The translations under genes were made by a program, and so were the position numbers. A DNA stretch of 64,000 bases. Origin: Williamsia sp. 1135 (GTDB taxonomy: Bacteria > Actinomycetota > Actinomycetes > Mycobacteriales > Mycobacteriaceae). The stretch spans positions 62,001 through 126,000 of the forward strand of contig NZ_MJEI01000097.1 of the NCBI RefSeq assembly GCF_002095395.1, given 5' to 3'. Below are positions 7,462-15,073 of this stretch, one piece after another. Position 1 is the first letter of the stretch; every line of letters begins with the position of its first letter. The notes under the pieces are model-generated. The model saw only the letters and a program-made list of their open reading frames with translations, ran no database searches and was not told the origin of the DNA.

Positions 7462-8021
7462 TTCGCTTTCTCGATCGATTGCGTGGCAAGGGTCTTGGCG
7501 GTGGCACAGATCTCTGCGACGGACGGTGTCGGTACACCTTCGACGGCGAGGCCGTACGACACCGACCATTCGAAGAAGTCGGCGCCGAAGGCGATACCGA
7601 TCTCGCAGATGCCCTCGCTCGATCCGATGAAGCCCGCATGGCCGTCGATGGTGACGTCTTCGACGCTGTCGCGGGAGAGCTGGATGGTGGCCCGCTCACG
7701 CCCGATGGGGCTGCCGCGGTACCAGTTGAACGACAGCTGCGGTCCCAACTGTTCCTGCGCGGTCACCCACTCGCACACCGATGGGTTGTTGACCGTGTTG
7801 GTGAGGCCGGGGATCTTGCTCACCCGGGCGACGTCCTCGACGGTGACTCCCCCGCATTCTCCGAAAAACGGGCCCCCGCCTGCTTTGCCAGGAGCTGACT
7901 CCGTGGTCGCGGCCGGCCCTGCATCATCGGAATCGTCGTCGGAGCATCCCGCAAGCGTCAGGACGATGGCCACCAGGACGGCCAGCGATCCGAGCCATTT
8001 CTTACCCGCCGAGGTGTTCAC
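7458..8021 (-). CDS. DUF3558-type lipoprotein, paralogue
   Basis: 187 residues from GTG 8021: NTSAGKKWLGSLAVLV, then lipobox TLAGC. The mature domain shares CEWVTAQEQLGPQLSFNWY and related motifs with the downstream lipoprotein. No Shine-Dalgarno is seen; a TACACT hexamer ends 5 bases before the GTG, which would suit a leaderless transcript. A longer reading to 8084 would put about 20 charged residues before the signal peptide and is less likely. Probable envelope function, unknown in detail. Confidence 0.78.
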   Translation of the reverse strand: MNTSAGKKWLGSLAVLVAIVLTLAGCSDDDSDDAGPAATTESAPGKAGGGPFFGECGGVTVEDVARVSKIPGLTNTVNNPSVCEWVTAQEQLGPQLSFNWYRGSPIGRERATIQLSRDSVEDVTIDGHAGFIGSSEGICEIGIAFGADFFEWSVSYGLAVEGVPTPSVAEICATAKTLATQSIEKAK

Positions 8022-8080
8022 ACGTTGCAGTGTAGAGAAGGCCGACTGGCACTTTCGGGTGCTTCCGGAAGTGCCAGGTC

Positions 8081-8449
8081 TCACCGCCCGCGAAGCCGAT
8101 CGGTGTCCCGCCGCTCGCGTTTGGTCGGCCTGCCGGCTCCGCGGTCGCGGAGCGGCAGGGCGGCCACCACTTCCTTGGGCGGCGGCGGCGGGCTGCGGTC
8201 AATCAGGCATTCCGCGGCGACTGCCGGTCCCAATCTCTTGGCCACGACGCGGGCGACTTCGACGATGCGGTCGCGGCCGCCTACCCGGAGGCGGATCTCA
8301 TCGCCGATGGCCACGTGCTGAGCGGGTTTGGCGGGTGTTCCGTTCACCTTCACGTGGCCGCCGCGGCATGCAGACGCAGCGGCGGAACGGGTCTTCAGGA
8401 GCCGGACAGACCAGATCCAGCTGTCGACTCGTGCAGAGGGTTCAGCCAT
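8081..8449 (-). CDS. S4-domain RNA-binding protein (Hsp15-like)
   Basis: 122 residues. The N-terminal S4 fold is clear: RVDSWIWSVRLLKTRSAAAS, then CRGGHVKVNGTPAKPAQHV and the closing strand IGDEIRLRVG. This domain binds structured RNA; bacterial relatives (HslR/Hsp15) bind stalled 50S subunits. The C-terminal tail is basic (GRPTKRERRDTDR). It precedes a small membrane protein by 15 bp. The ribosome-rescue role is inferred from the family. Confidence 0.85.
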   Translation of the reverse strand: MAEPSARVDSWIWSVRLLKTRSAAASACRGGHVKVNGTPAKPAQHVAIGDEIRLRVGGRDRIVEVARVVAKRLGPAVAAECLIDRSPPPPPKEVVAALPLRDRGAGRPTKRERRDTDRLRGR

Positions 8450-8464
8450 GGACGCGCGAAGCCA

Positions 8465-8662
8465 CTAACGGCGCAACAGGGTCCAGGCAGCACCGCCGCC
8501 GACGACCAGGCCGACGAGCAGCGCGAGCCAGAAGTTGGTGACGAGCCACAGGACACCGAACACGACGACAGCAGGCGCCAGCGCGAACGCAACCATTCCG
8601 GGATGCGCTGCGACGGTCTGTTTGACTGCATCGGTGCGAGCTCTGTTGATTTCTTTGGCCAT
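8465..8662 (-). CDS. small two-helix membrane protein
   Basis: 65 residues. A charged N-terminus (MAKEINRARTDAVKQTV) is followed by two hydrophobic segments, VAFALAPAVVVFGVLWLV and FWLALLVGLVVGGGAAW, and a short LLRR tail. It is probably an inner-membrane protein with both ends in the cytoplasm. The start follows AGGAGG with good spacing. It lies between the S4 gene and the DUF4873 gene on the same strand. Function unknown. Confidence 0.7.
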   Translation of the reverse strand: MAKEINRARTDAVKQTVAAHPGMVAFALAPAVVVFGVLWLVTNFWLALLVGLVVGGGAAWTLLRR

Positions 8663-8706
8663 GATTCCTCCTGGACCGGTGTGACCGGTTCGGTCACACC
8701 GCCAGT

Positions 8707-8994
8707 CTACGGAGATGTAGCCGGGATGAGGATGTCGATGTCGTCCAATGGGTAGGGAGGCCTGCCCAAACCGGTGATGCGGACGGTTTCCCAGGGCGTG
8801 ATGTCCGTCAGCCGCGCAGGCACCGGGTCACCGTCTCCGACGGCGACCTCGACCGCGGTCACGCGCCTGTCTTTGAGATCGCGCACCTGGTCTCCGAAAG
8901 CGATTCCGGCCCAGTGGAAGTGTCCGTCGAGGGGGTCGAAGTAGCCCTGAACCCGCATGCGGGTGGTGATCGCCTCGTCGTCGTGCTCGATCAC
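8707..8994 (-). CDS. DUF4873 domain, possibly the 3' half of a split gene
   Basis: Encodes a DUF4873 domain: MRVQGYFDPLDGHFHWAG and VTAVEVAVGDGDPVPARLTD. The first possible start is GTG 8994, but coding sense continues in the same frame up to a TGA at 9066-9064 (SAATRDDDVYDGPVV), and that frame continues without a break into the upstream gene. No ribosome site is apparent at 8994. It is best read as the C-terminal half of one protein interrupted by a stop codon, or as a domain made by read-through. Confidence 0.6.
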   Translation of the reverse strand: MIEHDDEAITTRMRVQGYFDPLDGHFHWAGIAFGDQVRDLKDRRVTAVEVAVGDGDPVPARLTDITPWETVRITGLGRPPYPLDDIDILIPATSP

Positions 8995-9063
8995 GACCGG
9001 GCCGTCGTAGACGTCGTCGTCCCGTGTCGCCGCGCTGGTGTAGTCGAAGTCGTCCGCGTCGAA

Positions 9064-9480
9064 TCATTTGAGTTTGCGCGCCAGTTTGCGAGTACCACCG
9101 GTGGCGCGGACGTACCCGAGCCAGGATCGTTCGATCGGGTGGCGCACCTGCACCCGACTCGCGCCGGCCAGCGCGACCTCTTCGATGGCTGCCGCCAGGT
9201 ATCCCGCGACCGCCCGGGGCCACGAGGTGGGCGCGCCCGCGTAGAAGAGGTTGGGGTGCCGATGTGCCGCCACCCCCAGATAGTTCTCGGCCGGCGGAGG
9301 ATCCGACGTCACCAGTATGCGGACGCCCGCCTCGTCTTCCCAGCGGTCCAGCGTCGTGTCGAAGTGTCCGACAGAGGCGACCGCTGTGACATCGATATCC
9401 AGCGCCGACTCACGTAGCCGGGCCCGAACGATGTCGATCACGGGGCCGCCGCCCACCACACCAACGCGTAGGGAACTCAT
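9064..9480 (-). CDS. N-terminal half of a probable DUF4873 protein, ends at in-frame TGA
   Basis: 138 residues from ATG 9480, overlapping the AurF-like stop as ATGA. It begins MSSLRVGVVGGGPVIDIV, a glycine-rich beta-alpha start. It later has HPNLFYAGAP and AVAGYLAAAIEEVALAGA, which resemble the tail of flavin-containing monooxygenases. It stops at TGA 9066-9064 after KLARKLK; the next codons (FDADDFDYTS) run in frame into the DUF4873 domain. It is co-transcribed with the diiron oxygenase. The full protein would be about 257 codons. Confidence 0.6.
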   Translation of the reverse strand: MSSLRVGVVGGGPVIDIVRARLRESALDIDVTAVASVGHFDTTLDRWEDEAGVRILVTSDPPPAENYLGVAAHRHPNLFYAGAPTSWPRAVAGYLAAAIEEVALAGASRVQVRHPIERSWLGYVRATGGTRKLARKLK

Positions 9481-10364
9481 TCCAGGAATCCCGCCCGGCG
9501 CCACTGGCCGCGCGCGAACCGGCTCATGAGTCCGTTGTCCTCGAGAAACTTGCCCAGGCTCGAGAACCCCAGCACCTGCATGCGGTGAAAGTTCGGGTTG
9601 CTGCGGGCAGCCTTGGTGGCCTCGTGCTTGTCCAGCCCCGCCCTGGCATACATGGCCGGGTTGGTGAACAGGTACTTGAATCGAAGTGCGCTCAGGCCGT
9701 GGACATTTGCTGCGATCACCGATTCCCACCGACCGCGAATCGGCCGCCTGCGGACAACGCCGTCCCTGGCGAATCCGATGTGCCGGGCCTCCTCGGTGAC
9801 ATGGATCCGCATCAGTCGCGACACCAGTGGCTGGAGTTCGGGATCGTCGAGCATCTCGCGCTGCAATGCGTCGAAGATCTCCTCCCCGACCAGGGCCGCA
9901 ACCCACAGCAGCGAACCGCGTAAACCGAAGGGCAAGAGCAACATGATGATTCGTTCGGGCAGCGACATGCCGTAGGGCCGCGCACCACTGCGTTCGATGG
10001 CCCGGCCGAACATCACCATGTGCCTGCATTCGTCACCCATCTCGGTGAGCGCGTAGTGACTGCTCGCCGACGCCGGGTCCTCGGTCATGAGTCGTTGCAG
10101 CAGAGCCCGGTTGAGGAGGTTCTCGAACCAGATCCCGATCGAGAGGATGTTCGCCATCTCCTGCCGGGAGACCTCGATGCGCTGCTCCTCGGACAGCCCG
10201 TTCCACAGATCGGTGCCGTACAGGCTGCACACGCGCGGCGGCAGAAAATACTTGCCCTCTTCGAGAGGCGCGTCCCAATCGAGGTCTACGACGGGCGAAT
10301 ACGATCGTTTGACCGATCCGCCCAGCAACCGGGTTGCGATTGCCTCACGTGCTGGTGCCGACAT
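9477..10364 (-). CDS. AurF-type diiron oxygenase
   Basis: 295 residues with the carboxylate/histidine pattern of a ferritin-like diiron enzyme: TEMGDECRHMVMFG (E112, H115), GEEIFDALQRE (E161, E162) and VTEEARHIGFAR (E191, E192, H195). AurF enzymes use O2 to oxidise amines or other organic substrates. Its substrate is unknown. Start ATG 10364. It overlaps the DUF4873-type gene, which may be a partner, and is divergent from a MarR regulator that may control it. A good promoter lies at 10396-10424. Confidence 0.82.
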   Translation of the reverse strand: MSAPAREAIATRLLGGSVKRSYSPVVDLDWDAPLEEGKYFLPPRVCSLYGTDLWNGLSEEQRIEVSRQEMANILSIGIWFENLLNRALLQRLMTEDPASASSHYALTEMGDECRHMVMFGRAIERSGARPYGMSLPERIIMLLLPFGLRGSLLWVAALVGEEIFDALQREMLDDPELQPLVSRLMRIHVTEEARHIGFARDGVVRRRPIRGRWESVIAANVHGLSALRFKYLFTNPAMYARAGLDKHEATKAARSNPNFHRMQVLGFSSLGKFLEDNGLMSRFARGQWRRAGFLE

Positions 10365-10395
10365 CTGCTCCCCTTCTGAAAGCTTGTTTCTCCTG

Positions 10396-10424
10396 ACGCT
10401 AGGCTCCGGTATCTAATGTGTCAA
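10396..10424 (-). promoter_or_regulatory. sigma-70-type promoter for the diiron oxygenase operon
   Basis: On the minus strand TTGACA (10424-10419) is followed after 17 bases by TAGCGT (10401-10396), a good -35 and a TANNNT -10. It lies 32 bp from the start codon at 10364 and in the gap shared with the divergent marR gene. Confidence 0.6.
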
Positions 10425-10508
10425 TGATCACTGTTCCATCGGATGGTGACGCACCGCTCGCGCCGTGGAGAGCACAGACGTGCCCGACTCCTGATGTTCA
10501 ATAGGGGA

Positions 10509-11009
10509 ATGTCCAGCGAGTTCAGACCCGACCCGATCGCCGAAGCCCGGAAGAACTGGGAAGACGCCGGCTGGGGTGACGTGGCCGGAGGCATGCAGGC
10601 CGTGACGTCGGTGATGCGGGTGCACCAGATATTGCTCGCCCGGGTCGAGGCCGTCCTCAAGCCGTGGGAGCTGAGCTTCTCCCGCTTCGAGTTGTTGCGA
10701 CTGCTCGCCTTCAGCCGACGCGGCGCGCTACCGATCACCAAGGCCAGCGACCGCCTGCAGGTCCACGTCACATCGGTGACGCATGCGATCCGCAGGCTGG
10801 AGGAGGCCGGCTTGGTGCGCAGGGTCCCGCACCCCACCGACGGGCGGACGACGCTGGTGGAGATCACCGACACCGGCCGCACCACGGTGGACGAGGCGAC
10901 CATCGCGCTCAACAACGAGGTCTTCGGGGACGTCGGCATGACCGAGTCCCAGTCGAATGCACTGGTGAAGTCGATCAATGCCGTCCGCAAGCACTCCGGC
11001 GACATCTGA
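10509..11009 (+). CDS. MarR-family transcriptional regulator
   Basis: 166 residues with a winged helix: SRFELLRLLAFSRRGALPIT, recognition helix LQVHVTSVTHAIRRLEEAGL, then wing VRRVPHPTDGRTTLVEIT. The N-terminal DPIAEARKNWEDAGWGDV is conserved in a mycobacterial MarR subgroup. ATG 10509 is chosen because this conserved region begins there; ATG 10494 is also possible. Divergent from the diiron oxygenase operon, so that operon and itself are likely targets. Ligand unknown. Confidence 0.85.
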   Translation: MSSEFRPDPIAEARKNWEDAGWGDVAGGMQAVTSVMRVHQILLARVEAVLKPWELSFSRFELLRLLAFSRRGALPITKASDRLQVHVTSVTHAIRRLEEAGLVRRVPHPTDGRTTLVEITDTGRTTVDEATIALNNEVFGDVGMTESQSNALVKSINAVRKHSGDI

Positions 11010-11022
11010 TCGAACAAACTGT

Positions 11023-11097
11023 CACCACATTCAGCCCCCTGTTGAGCCGCCGAGGGCACTATGCCCTTGGCAGTCCCCATCGGGGCCGAATGTGGTG
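11023..11097. terminator. nested hairpin between convergent genes
   Basis: Outer 16-base arms 11023-11038 and 11082-11097 (CACCACATTCAGCCCC against GGGGCCGAATGTGGTG) pair with one mismatch. Inside, 11049-11058 pairs with 11062-11071. It sits between marR and the HsaA-like gene, so it could end transcription from both sides. A similar nested hairpin is at 19639-19721. Confidence 0.55.
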
Positions 11098-11108
11098 CGT
11101 GCAGAGCG

Positions 11109-12286
11109 CTAGATCATCGAACGCATCATGCCTTCGGGCTCGCCGCCGAGTTGGGTGAGCGCGGAGGCGTGGAAGATCGAACCCGGGACGTGGATGGCGT
11201 GCGCCAGACCGGCATGTGCATCGCGAAAGAACCTCTGCATCGGGAACTTTCGATGCAGCGCTCCCCCGCCGGACCTCGCGAAGATCTCGTCGACGGCACG
11301 CACCGCGCGCCAGGCGGCGGCGGTTTGGGTACGTCGGCCGATGGCGCGTTCGTCGAACGAGATCTCTTTGCCCGCTTCGGTTTTGTCGTAGAACCGGTCG
11401 ACGGTCTCGAGCAACGCCGCCCGCGACGCTGCGATCTCGGCAGCCGATTCACCGATGGCGTAGAGAACGTATGGGTCTTCCTTGATCTTCTGTCCGGTGA
11501 TCGCGACCCGATCCTTTTGTGCGGCAATGTGACACGCGAGGGCACCCTCGGCGATACCGATCACCGCCGAGGTGATGCCGAGAGGGAACATGCAACTGAA
11601 CGGCATCAAGTACGTCGACTCGGTGCGGCCCGCATTGCGCGGCGCGCTGCCGTCCATGACGTCCGCCGAATCCAGTGTGCGGTAGTCCGGGATGAACGCG
11701 CCGTCGACGATCACGTCTTTGGAACCGGTACCGCGGAGTCCGACGACGTCCCAGGAGTCGTCGACGATCGTGTAGTCGGCCCGGGGCAGGAAGACGTGCA
11801 AGATGGTCGGCGGCATGATCGGCTTGCCCTGCTGGTCGCCCAGGATCGCGCCGAGCACGATCCACCGGCAGTGGTCGTGCCCGAGGAGAACTGCCAGCGT
11901 CCCTTGAGGATGTACCCGCCGTCCACGGGCTTGGCCACGCCCATCGGTGCATATGGGGAAGCCAGCCAGGTGTCCGGGTCGTCGCCCCAGATCTCGTCCT
12001 GCAGTTTCGGGTCTGCGAAAGCCAGCTCCCACGGGTGTACGCCGACGATGCCCGAGACCCAGCCGGCGGCGCCGTCCATCGCAGCGACGCCCATCACGGT
12101 CTCGGCGAACTCTCGGGGATGCGCTGCCAGACCGCCGTGCTCGACCGGCTGCAGTAACCGAATGACGCCCGCTTCGCGGAGTCGCTGCGCCGAGGTGTCC
12201 GGCAACCGCATCAGTTCGTCGCCTTCGACGCCGGCAGCACGGATTTCTTCCGCGTGCTCTTCGATACGGTCGAGTACCTCGCCCAT
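11109..12286 (-). pseudogene. HsaA-like flavin-dependent monooxygenase, frameshifted
   Basis: Acyl-CoA-dehydrogenase-fold protein of the HsaA type (3-HSA hydroxylase of cholesterol degradation, oxygenase component). The 5' part, from ATG 12286, gives DELMRLPDTSAQRLREAGV and GGYILKGRWQFSSG. The 3' part in another frame gives HDHCRWIVLGAILG, VVGLRGTGSKDVIVDGAFIP and QRFFRDAHAG. The frames meet near 11878-11882, where one base of a C run (G run on the coding strand) appears to be missing. The reconstructed protein is about 392 residues, normal for HsaA. A perfect KstR-type box lies 25 bp upstream. Whether it is a true pseudogene or a sequencing error cannot be settled here. Confidence 0.75.
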
Positions 12287-12310
12287 TGCGGCTCCTTAGA
12301 ACGGGAAAAC

Positions 12311-12324
12311 TAGAACACGTTCTA
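12311..12324. promoter_or_regulatory. KstR-type operator upstream of the HsaA-like gene
   Basis: TAGAACACGTTCTA is a perfect 6-bp-arm palindrome and an exact match to TnnAACnnGTTnnA. It lies 25 bp before the start codon at 12286, and the prsA stop codon lies on its other side. This is the strongest evidence for a KstR link because the gene itself resembles a cholesterol-degradation enzyme. Confidence 0.75.
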
Positions 12325-12388
12325 CCTTACTGGATGACCGTCCATGTCGAGAAGTTTTCGCCCGCATCGAGTGGGCCTGGGCCGCCCG

Positions 12389-13375
12389 CTACGCATGCCC
12401 GTCGAACAGCGACGTCACCGACCCGTTCTCGAAGACTTCCCGGATGGTGCGCGCCAGCAGCGGAGCGATGGACAGCACGGTGAGGGTGTCGAAACGCTTG
12501 TGGTCGTCGATCGGCAGCGTGTTCGTGACCACGACCTCTTTGGCACCGCTCTCGGCCAGCCGCGAAGTCGCCGGGTCGGACAGGATGCCGTGGGTCGCGG
12601 CGATCACCACATCCCCCGCTCCTGCTTCCTTGAGAACGCGCACCGCACCTGCGATGGTGCCGCCGGTGTCGATCATGTCGTCGATGAGGATGCAGGTCTG
12701 CCCGTCAACGTCGCCGACGACGCGGTTCGCTTTCACCTGATTCGGGACCAGCGGGTCCCGGGTCTTGTGGATGAACGCCAGCGGCCTGCCGCCGAACGAG
12801 TCGGCCCATTTCTCTGCCGATCGGACCCGGCCCGAGTCGGGCGAGACCACCGTGATGCGCTGCAGGTCGTACTTCTTTCCGATGTACTCGGTCAGGGTGC
12901 GGTCCGCGTGCATATGGTCGACAGGACCGTCGAAGAAACCCTGGATCTGATCGGTGTGCAGGTCGACGGTGATGAGCCGGTCCGCACCCGCGGTCTTGAG
13001 CAGATCGGCGATCAGCCGGGCCGAGATCGGCTCGCGACCCCGGTGCTTCTTGTCCTGGCGGGCGTAGGGGTAGAACGGCAAGACGGCCGTGATGCGTTTG
13101 GCAGAGCCCCGTTTGAGGGCGTCGATCATGATCAGCTGTTCCATCAGCCAGGTGTTCAGCGGCTGCGGGTGGCTTTGCAGCACGAATGCATCAGAGCCGC
13201 GCACCGATTCTTCGAAACGGACGAAGATCTCACCGTTCGCGAAATCCCGGGCCGTCTGCGGGGTCACCTCGATATCCAGTTCCGCGGCCACCTGCCGAGC
13301 GAGCTCGGGATGTCCCCGGCCCGAGAACAGCATCAGTTTCTTGTCGTTGCCGGCCCGCGTACTCGTGGTTGCCAC
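12389..13375 (-). CDS. prsA: ribose-phosphate pyrophosphokinase
   Basis: 328 residues, close to the M. tuberculosis PrsA sequence. It makes PRPP from ribose 5-phosphate and ATP for purine, pyrimidine, histidine and arabinan precursor synthesis. Motifs include FPYARQDKKHRGREPISARL, VDLHTDQIQGFFD and the PRPP-binding loop CILIDDMIDTGGTIAGA. The start is GTG 13375, preceded by AGGGACGG; upstream codons to 13501 lie across a hairpin and are non-coding. The usual neighbour glmU is absent here. Confidence 0.95.
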   Translation of the reverse strand: MATTSTRAGNDKKLMLFSGRGHPELARQVAAELDIEVTPQTARDFANGEIFVRFEESVRGSDAFVLQSHPQPLNTWLMEQLIMIDALKRGSAKRITAVLPFYPYARQDKKHRGREPISARLIADLLKTAGADRLITVDLHTDQIQGFFDGPVDHMHADRTLTEYIGKKYDLQRITVVSPDSGRVRSAEKWADSFGGRPLAFIHKTRDPLVPNQVKANRVVGDVDGQTCILIDDMIDTGGTIAGAVRVLKEAGAGDVVIAATHGILSDPATSRLAESGAKEVVVTNTLPIDDHKRFDTLTVLSIAPLLARTIREVFENGSVTSLFDGHA

Positions 13376-13462
13376 CGTGTTAGCCGTCCCTGCTGCCGTG
13401 GATGTTCGAGCTCTGGAGTGAAGCTTGCGCCGCAAATCATCCTCTTGATGTGCAGACGGTGC

Positions 13463-13497
13463 GAGGCCGGGTGGTCCACAACGGACCACCCGGCCTC
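13463..13497 (-). terminator. strong hairpin terminator after the aldehyde dehydrogenase gene
   Basis: Perfect 15-base arms GAGGCCGGGTGGTCC and GGACCACCCGGCCTC enclose the loop ACAAC. It lies 26 bp past the aldehyde dehydrogenase stop codon and 87 bp before prsA, isolating the two transcripts. No T-run follows, which is usual in high-GC actinomycetes. Confidence 0.75.
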
Positions 13498-13523
13498 CCA
13501 TCCGGAAAAATCAGACCTTCGGC

Positions 13524-14957
13524 TCAGGCATTGTCACCGAAGATCGCCTTGGCCTCCAGGAATTCGTCCAGACCGAACTTGCCGAACTCGCGTCCGTTGC
13601 CGGACTGCTTGTATCCGCCGAACGGGGAGTCGAACGCGATCGGGGCACCGTTGATGTGGACGTTGCCGGTCCGCAACCGCCGGGCCACCTTGCGGGCCTT
13701 TTCGGGATCGGCCGACGACACGTATCCGGACAGACCGTAGTTCGTGTCGTTCGCGATGCGGACCGCGTCCTCTTCGTCCTCGTACGCGATCAGGACCATG
13801 ACCGGTCCGAAGATCTCCTCGCGGGCAATGGTCATGTCGTTGGTGACGTCGGCGAACACGGTCGGCTTGACGAAGTACCCCACGTCCACGCCGTCCGGAC
13901 GCCCGACACCACCGGCGGCGACGGCCGCGCCCTCGTCGATCCCGGTCTGGATCAGGCGCTGGATCTTGTTGAACTGAGCCTCGGAGACGACCGGGCCCAC
14001 GTGGGTTCCCGAATCCTCCGGCGAGCCGACGACAATCTGCTCCGCGGTCTTCTCGGCGATCTCGGCCGCTTCGTTCATCCGCGCCGCCGGCACCAGGATG
14101 CGCGAACCGGCGTTACAGGACTGGCCCGAGTTGACCACCATGGCAGCGACGTCGCGTGCCACTGCATCCGAGAACCCGTCGTCGTCGAGGATGATGTTGG
14201 CCGATTTGCCGCCGAGTTCCTGGGCGACCCGCTTGACGGTCGGGGCCGCGTTCTTGGCGACCTCGATGCCTGCACGGGTCGAACCGGTGAACGAGACCAT
14301 GTCGACCTCGGGGTGCGTCGACAACGCTGCGCCGACGGTCGGGCCGTCGCCGTTGACGAGGTTGAACACGCCTGCGGGCACGCCGGCCTCATGCATGATC
14401 TCGGCGAACACGAGCGCATTCAGCGGCGCGATCTCCGACGGCTTGAGCACCATCGTGCAGCCCGACGCGAGCGCGGGGGCCACCTTGGCGGCGATCTGGT
14501 TGAGCGGCCAGTTCCAGGGTGTGATGAACGCGCAGACCCCGACGGGCTCGTAAACAACGGTGGTCGAGCCGATGGTCTCTTCGAACTCGAAGTTCTTGAG
14601 GGCCTCGAGGGTGTTGAGGAAATGTCCGAGTCCGGCGGGGGCCTGCGCTGCAGACGCCAGGCCGACGGGTGCGCCCATTTCGGAGCTGACTGTTTCGGCC
14701 AGGTCGCCGAGGCGGGTCTGGTACACCTCGATCACCCGTTCCAGCAGAGCAATCCGCTCTTCGCGGGTTGTCGCGGCGAAGCTGTCGAAGGCTTTGCGGG
14801 CCGCGGTCACCGCGCGGTCGACATCCTTCTCGTCGCCGAGGGCGATGGTCGCGATGCTCGCCTCGGTGGCCGGATTGATGACGTCGAGGGTGGCGGAAGA
14901 AACAGGATCCACCCACTCGCCGTCGATGTAGAACTTCTGGGTGTTCGGTGATGCCAT
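13524..14957 (-). CDS. NAD(P)-dependent aldehyde dehydrogenase
   Basis: 477 residues. It should oxidise an aldehyde to the acid in the cytoplasm. Motifs: FITPWNWPLNQIAAKVAPAL, cofactor segment VSFTGSTRAGIEVAK, general base in VAQELGGKSANIIL, nucleophile cysteine in NSGQSCNAGSRIL and EEIFGPVMVL. Start ATG 14957. It is a single-gene unit with its own terminator; the divergent ribokinase starts 116 bp away. The substrate is not predictable from sequence. Confidence 0.9.
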   Translation of the reverse strand: MASPNTQKFYIDGEWVDPVSSATLDVINPATEASIATIALGDEKDVDRAVTAARKAFDSFAATTREERIALLERVIEVYQTRLGDLAETVSSEMGAPVGLASAAQAPAGLGHFLNTLEALKNFEFEETIGSTTVVYEPVGVCAFITPWNWPLNQIAAKVAPALASGCTMVLKPSEIAPLNALVFAEIMHEAGVPAGVFNLVNGDGPTVGAALSTHPEVDMVSFTGSTRAGIEVAKNAAPTVKRVAQELGGKSANIILDDDGFSDAVARDVAAMVVNSGQSCNAGSRILVPAARMNEAAEIAEKTAEQIVVGSPEDSGTHVGPVVSEAQFNKIQRLIQTGIDEGAAVAAGGVGRPDGVDVGYFVKPTVFADVTNDMTIAREEIFGPVMVLIAYEDEEDAVRIANDTNYGLSGYVSSADPEKARKVARRLRTGNVHINGAPIAFDSPFGGYKQSGNGREFGKFGLDEFLEAKAIFGDNA

Positions 14958-15073
14958 TTTTCTCTCCTCGCGAAGCGTTGCGCTTACTCTTGATGTCTAC
15001 CAGCGACAGCCCGTCCCGTAGGCCGGACGGCACAATTGGTTCCGGGAATTCGTGCGAAGTACGGTTAACAAAT

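Noticed and set aside
9064-9066. Selenocysteine codon in the DUF4873 gene
   Set aside because: No Cys-containing or redox context around the TGA and no selenium genes seen; nonsense mutation or error is simpler.
13376-13523. tRNA gene in the prsA-aldehyde dehydrogenase gap
   Set aside because: The strong secondary structure is a single 15-bp hairpin; no cloverleaf or T-loop sequence is present.
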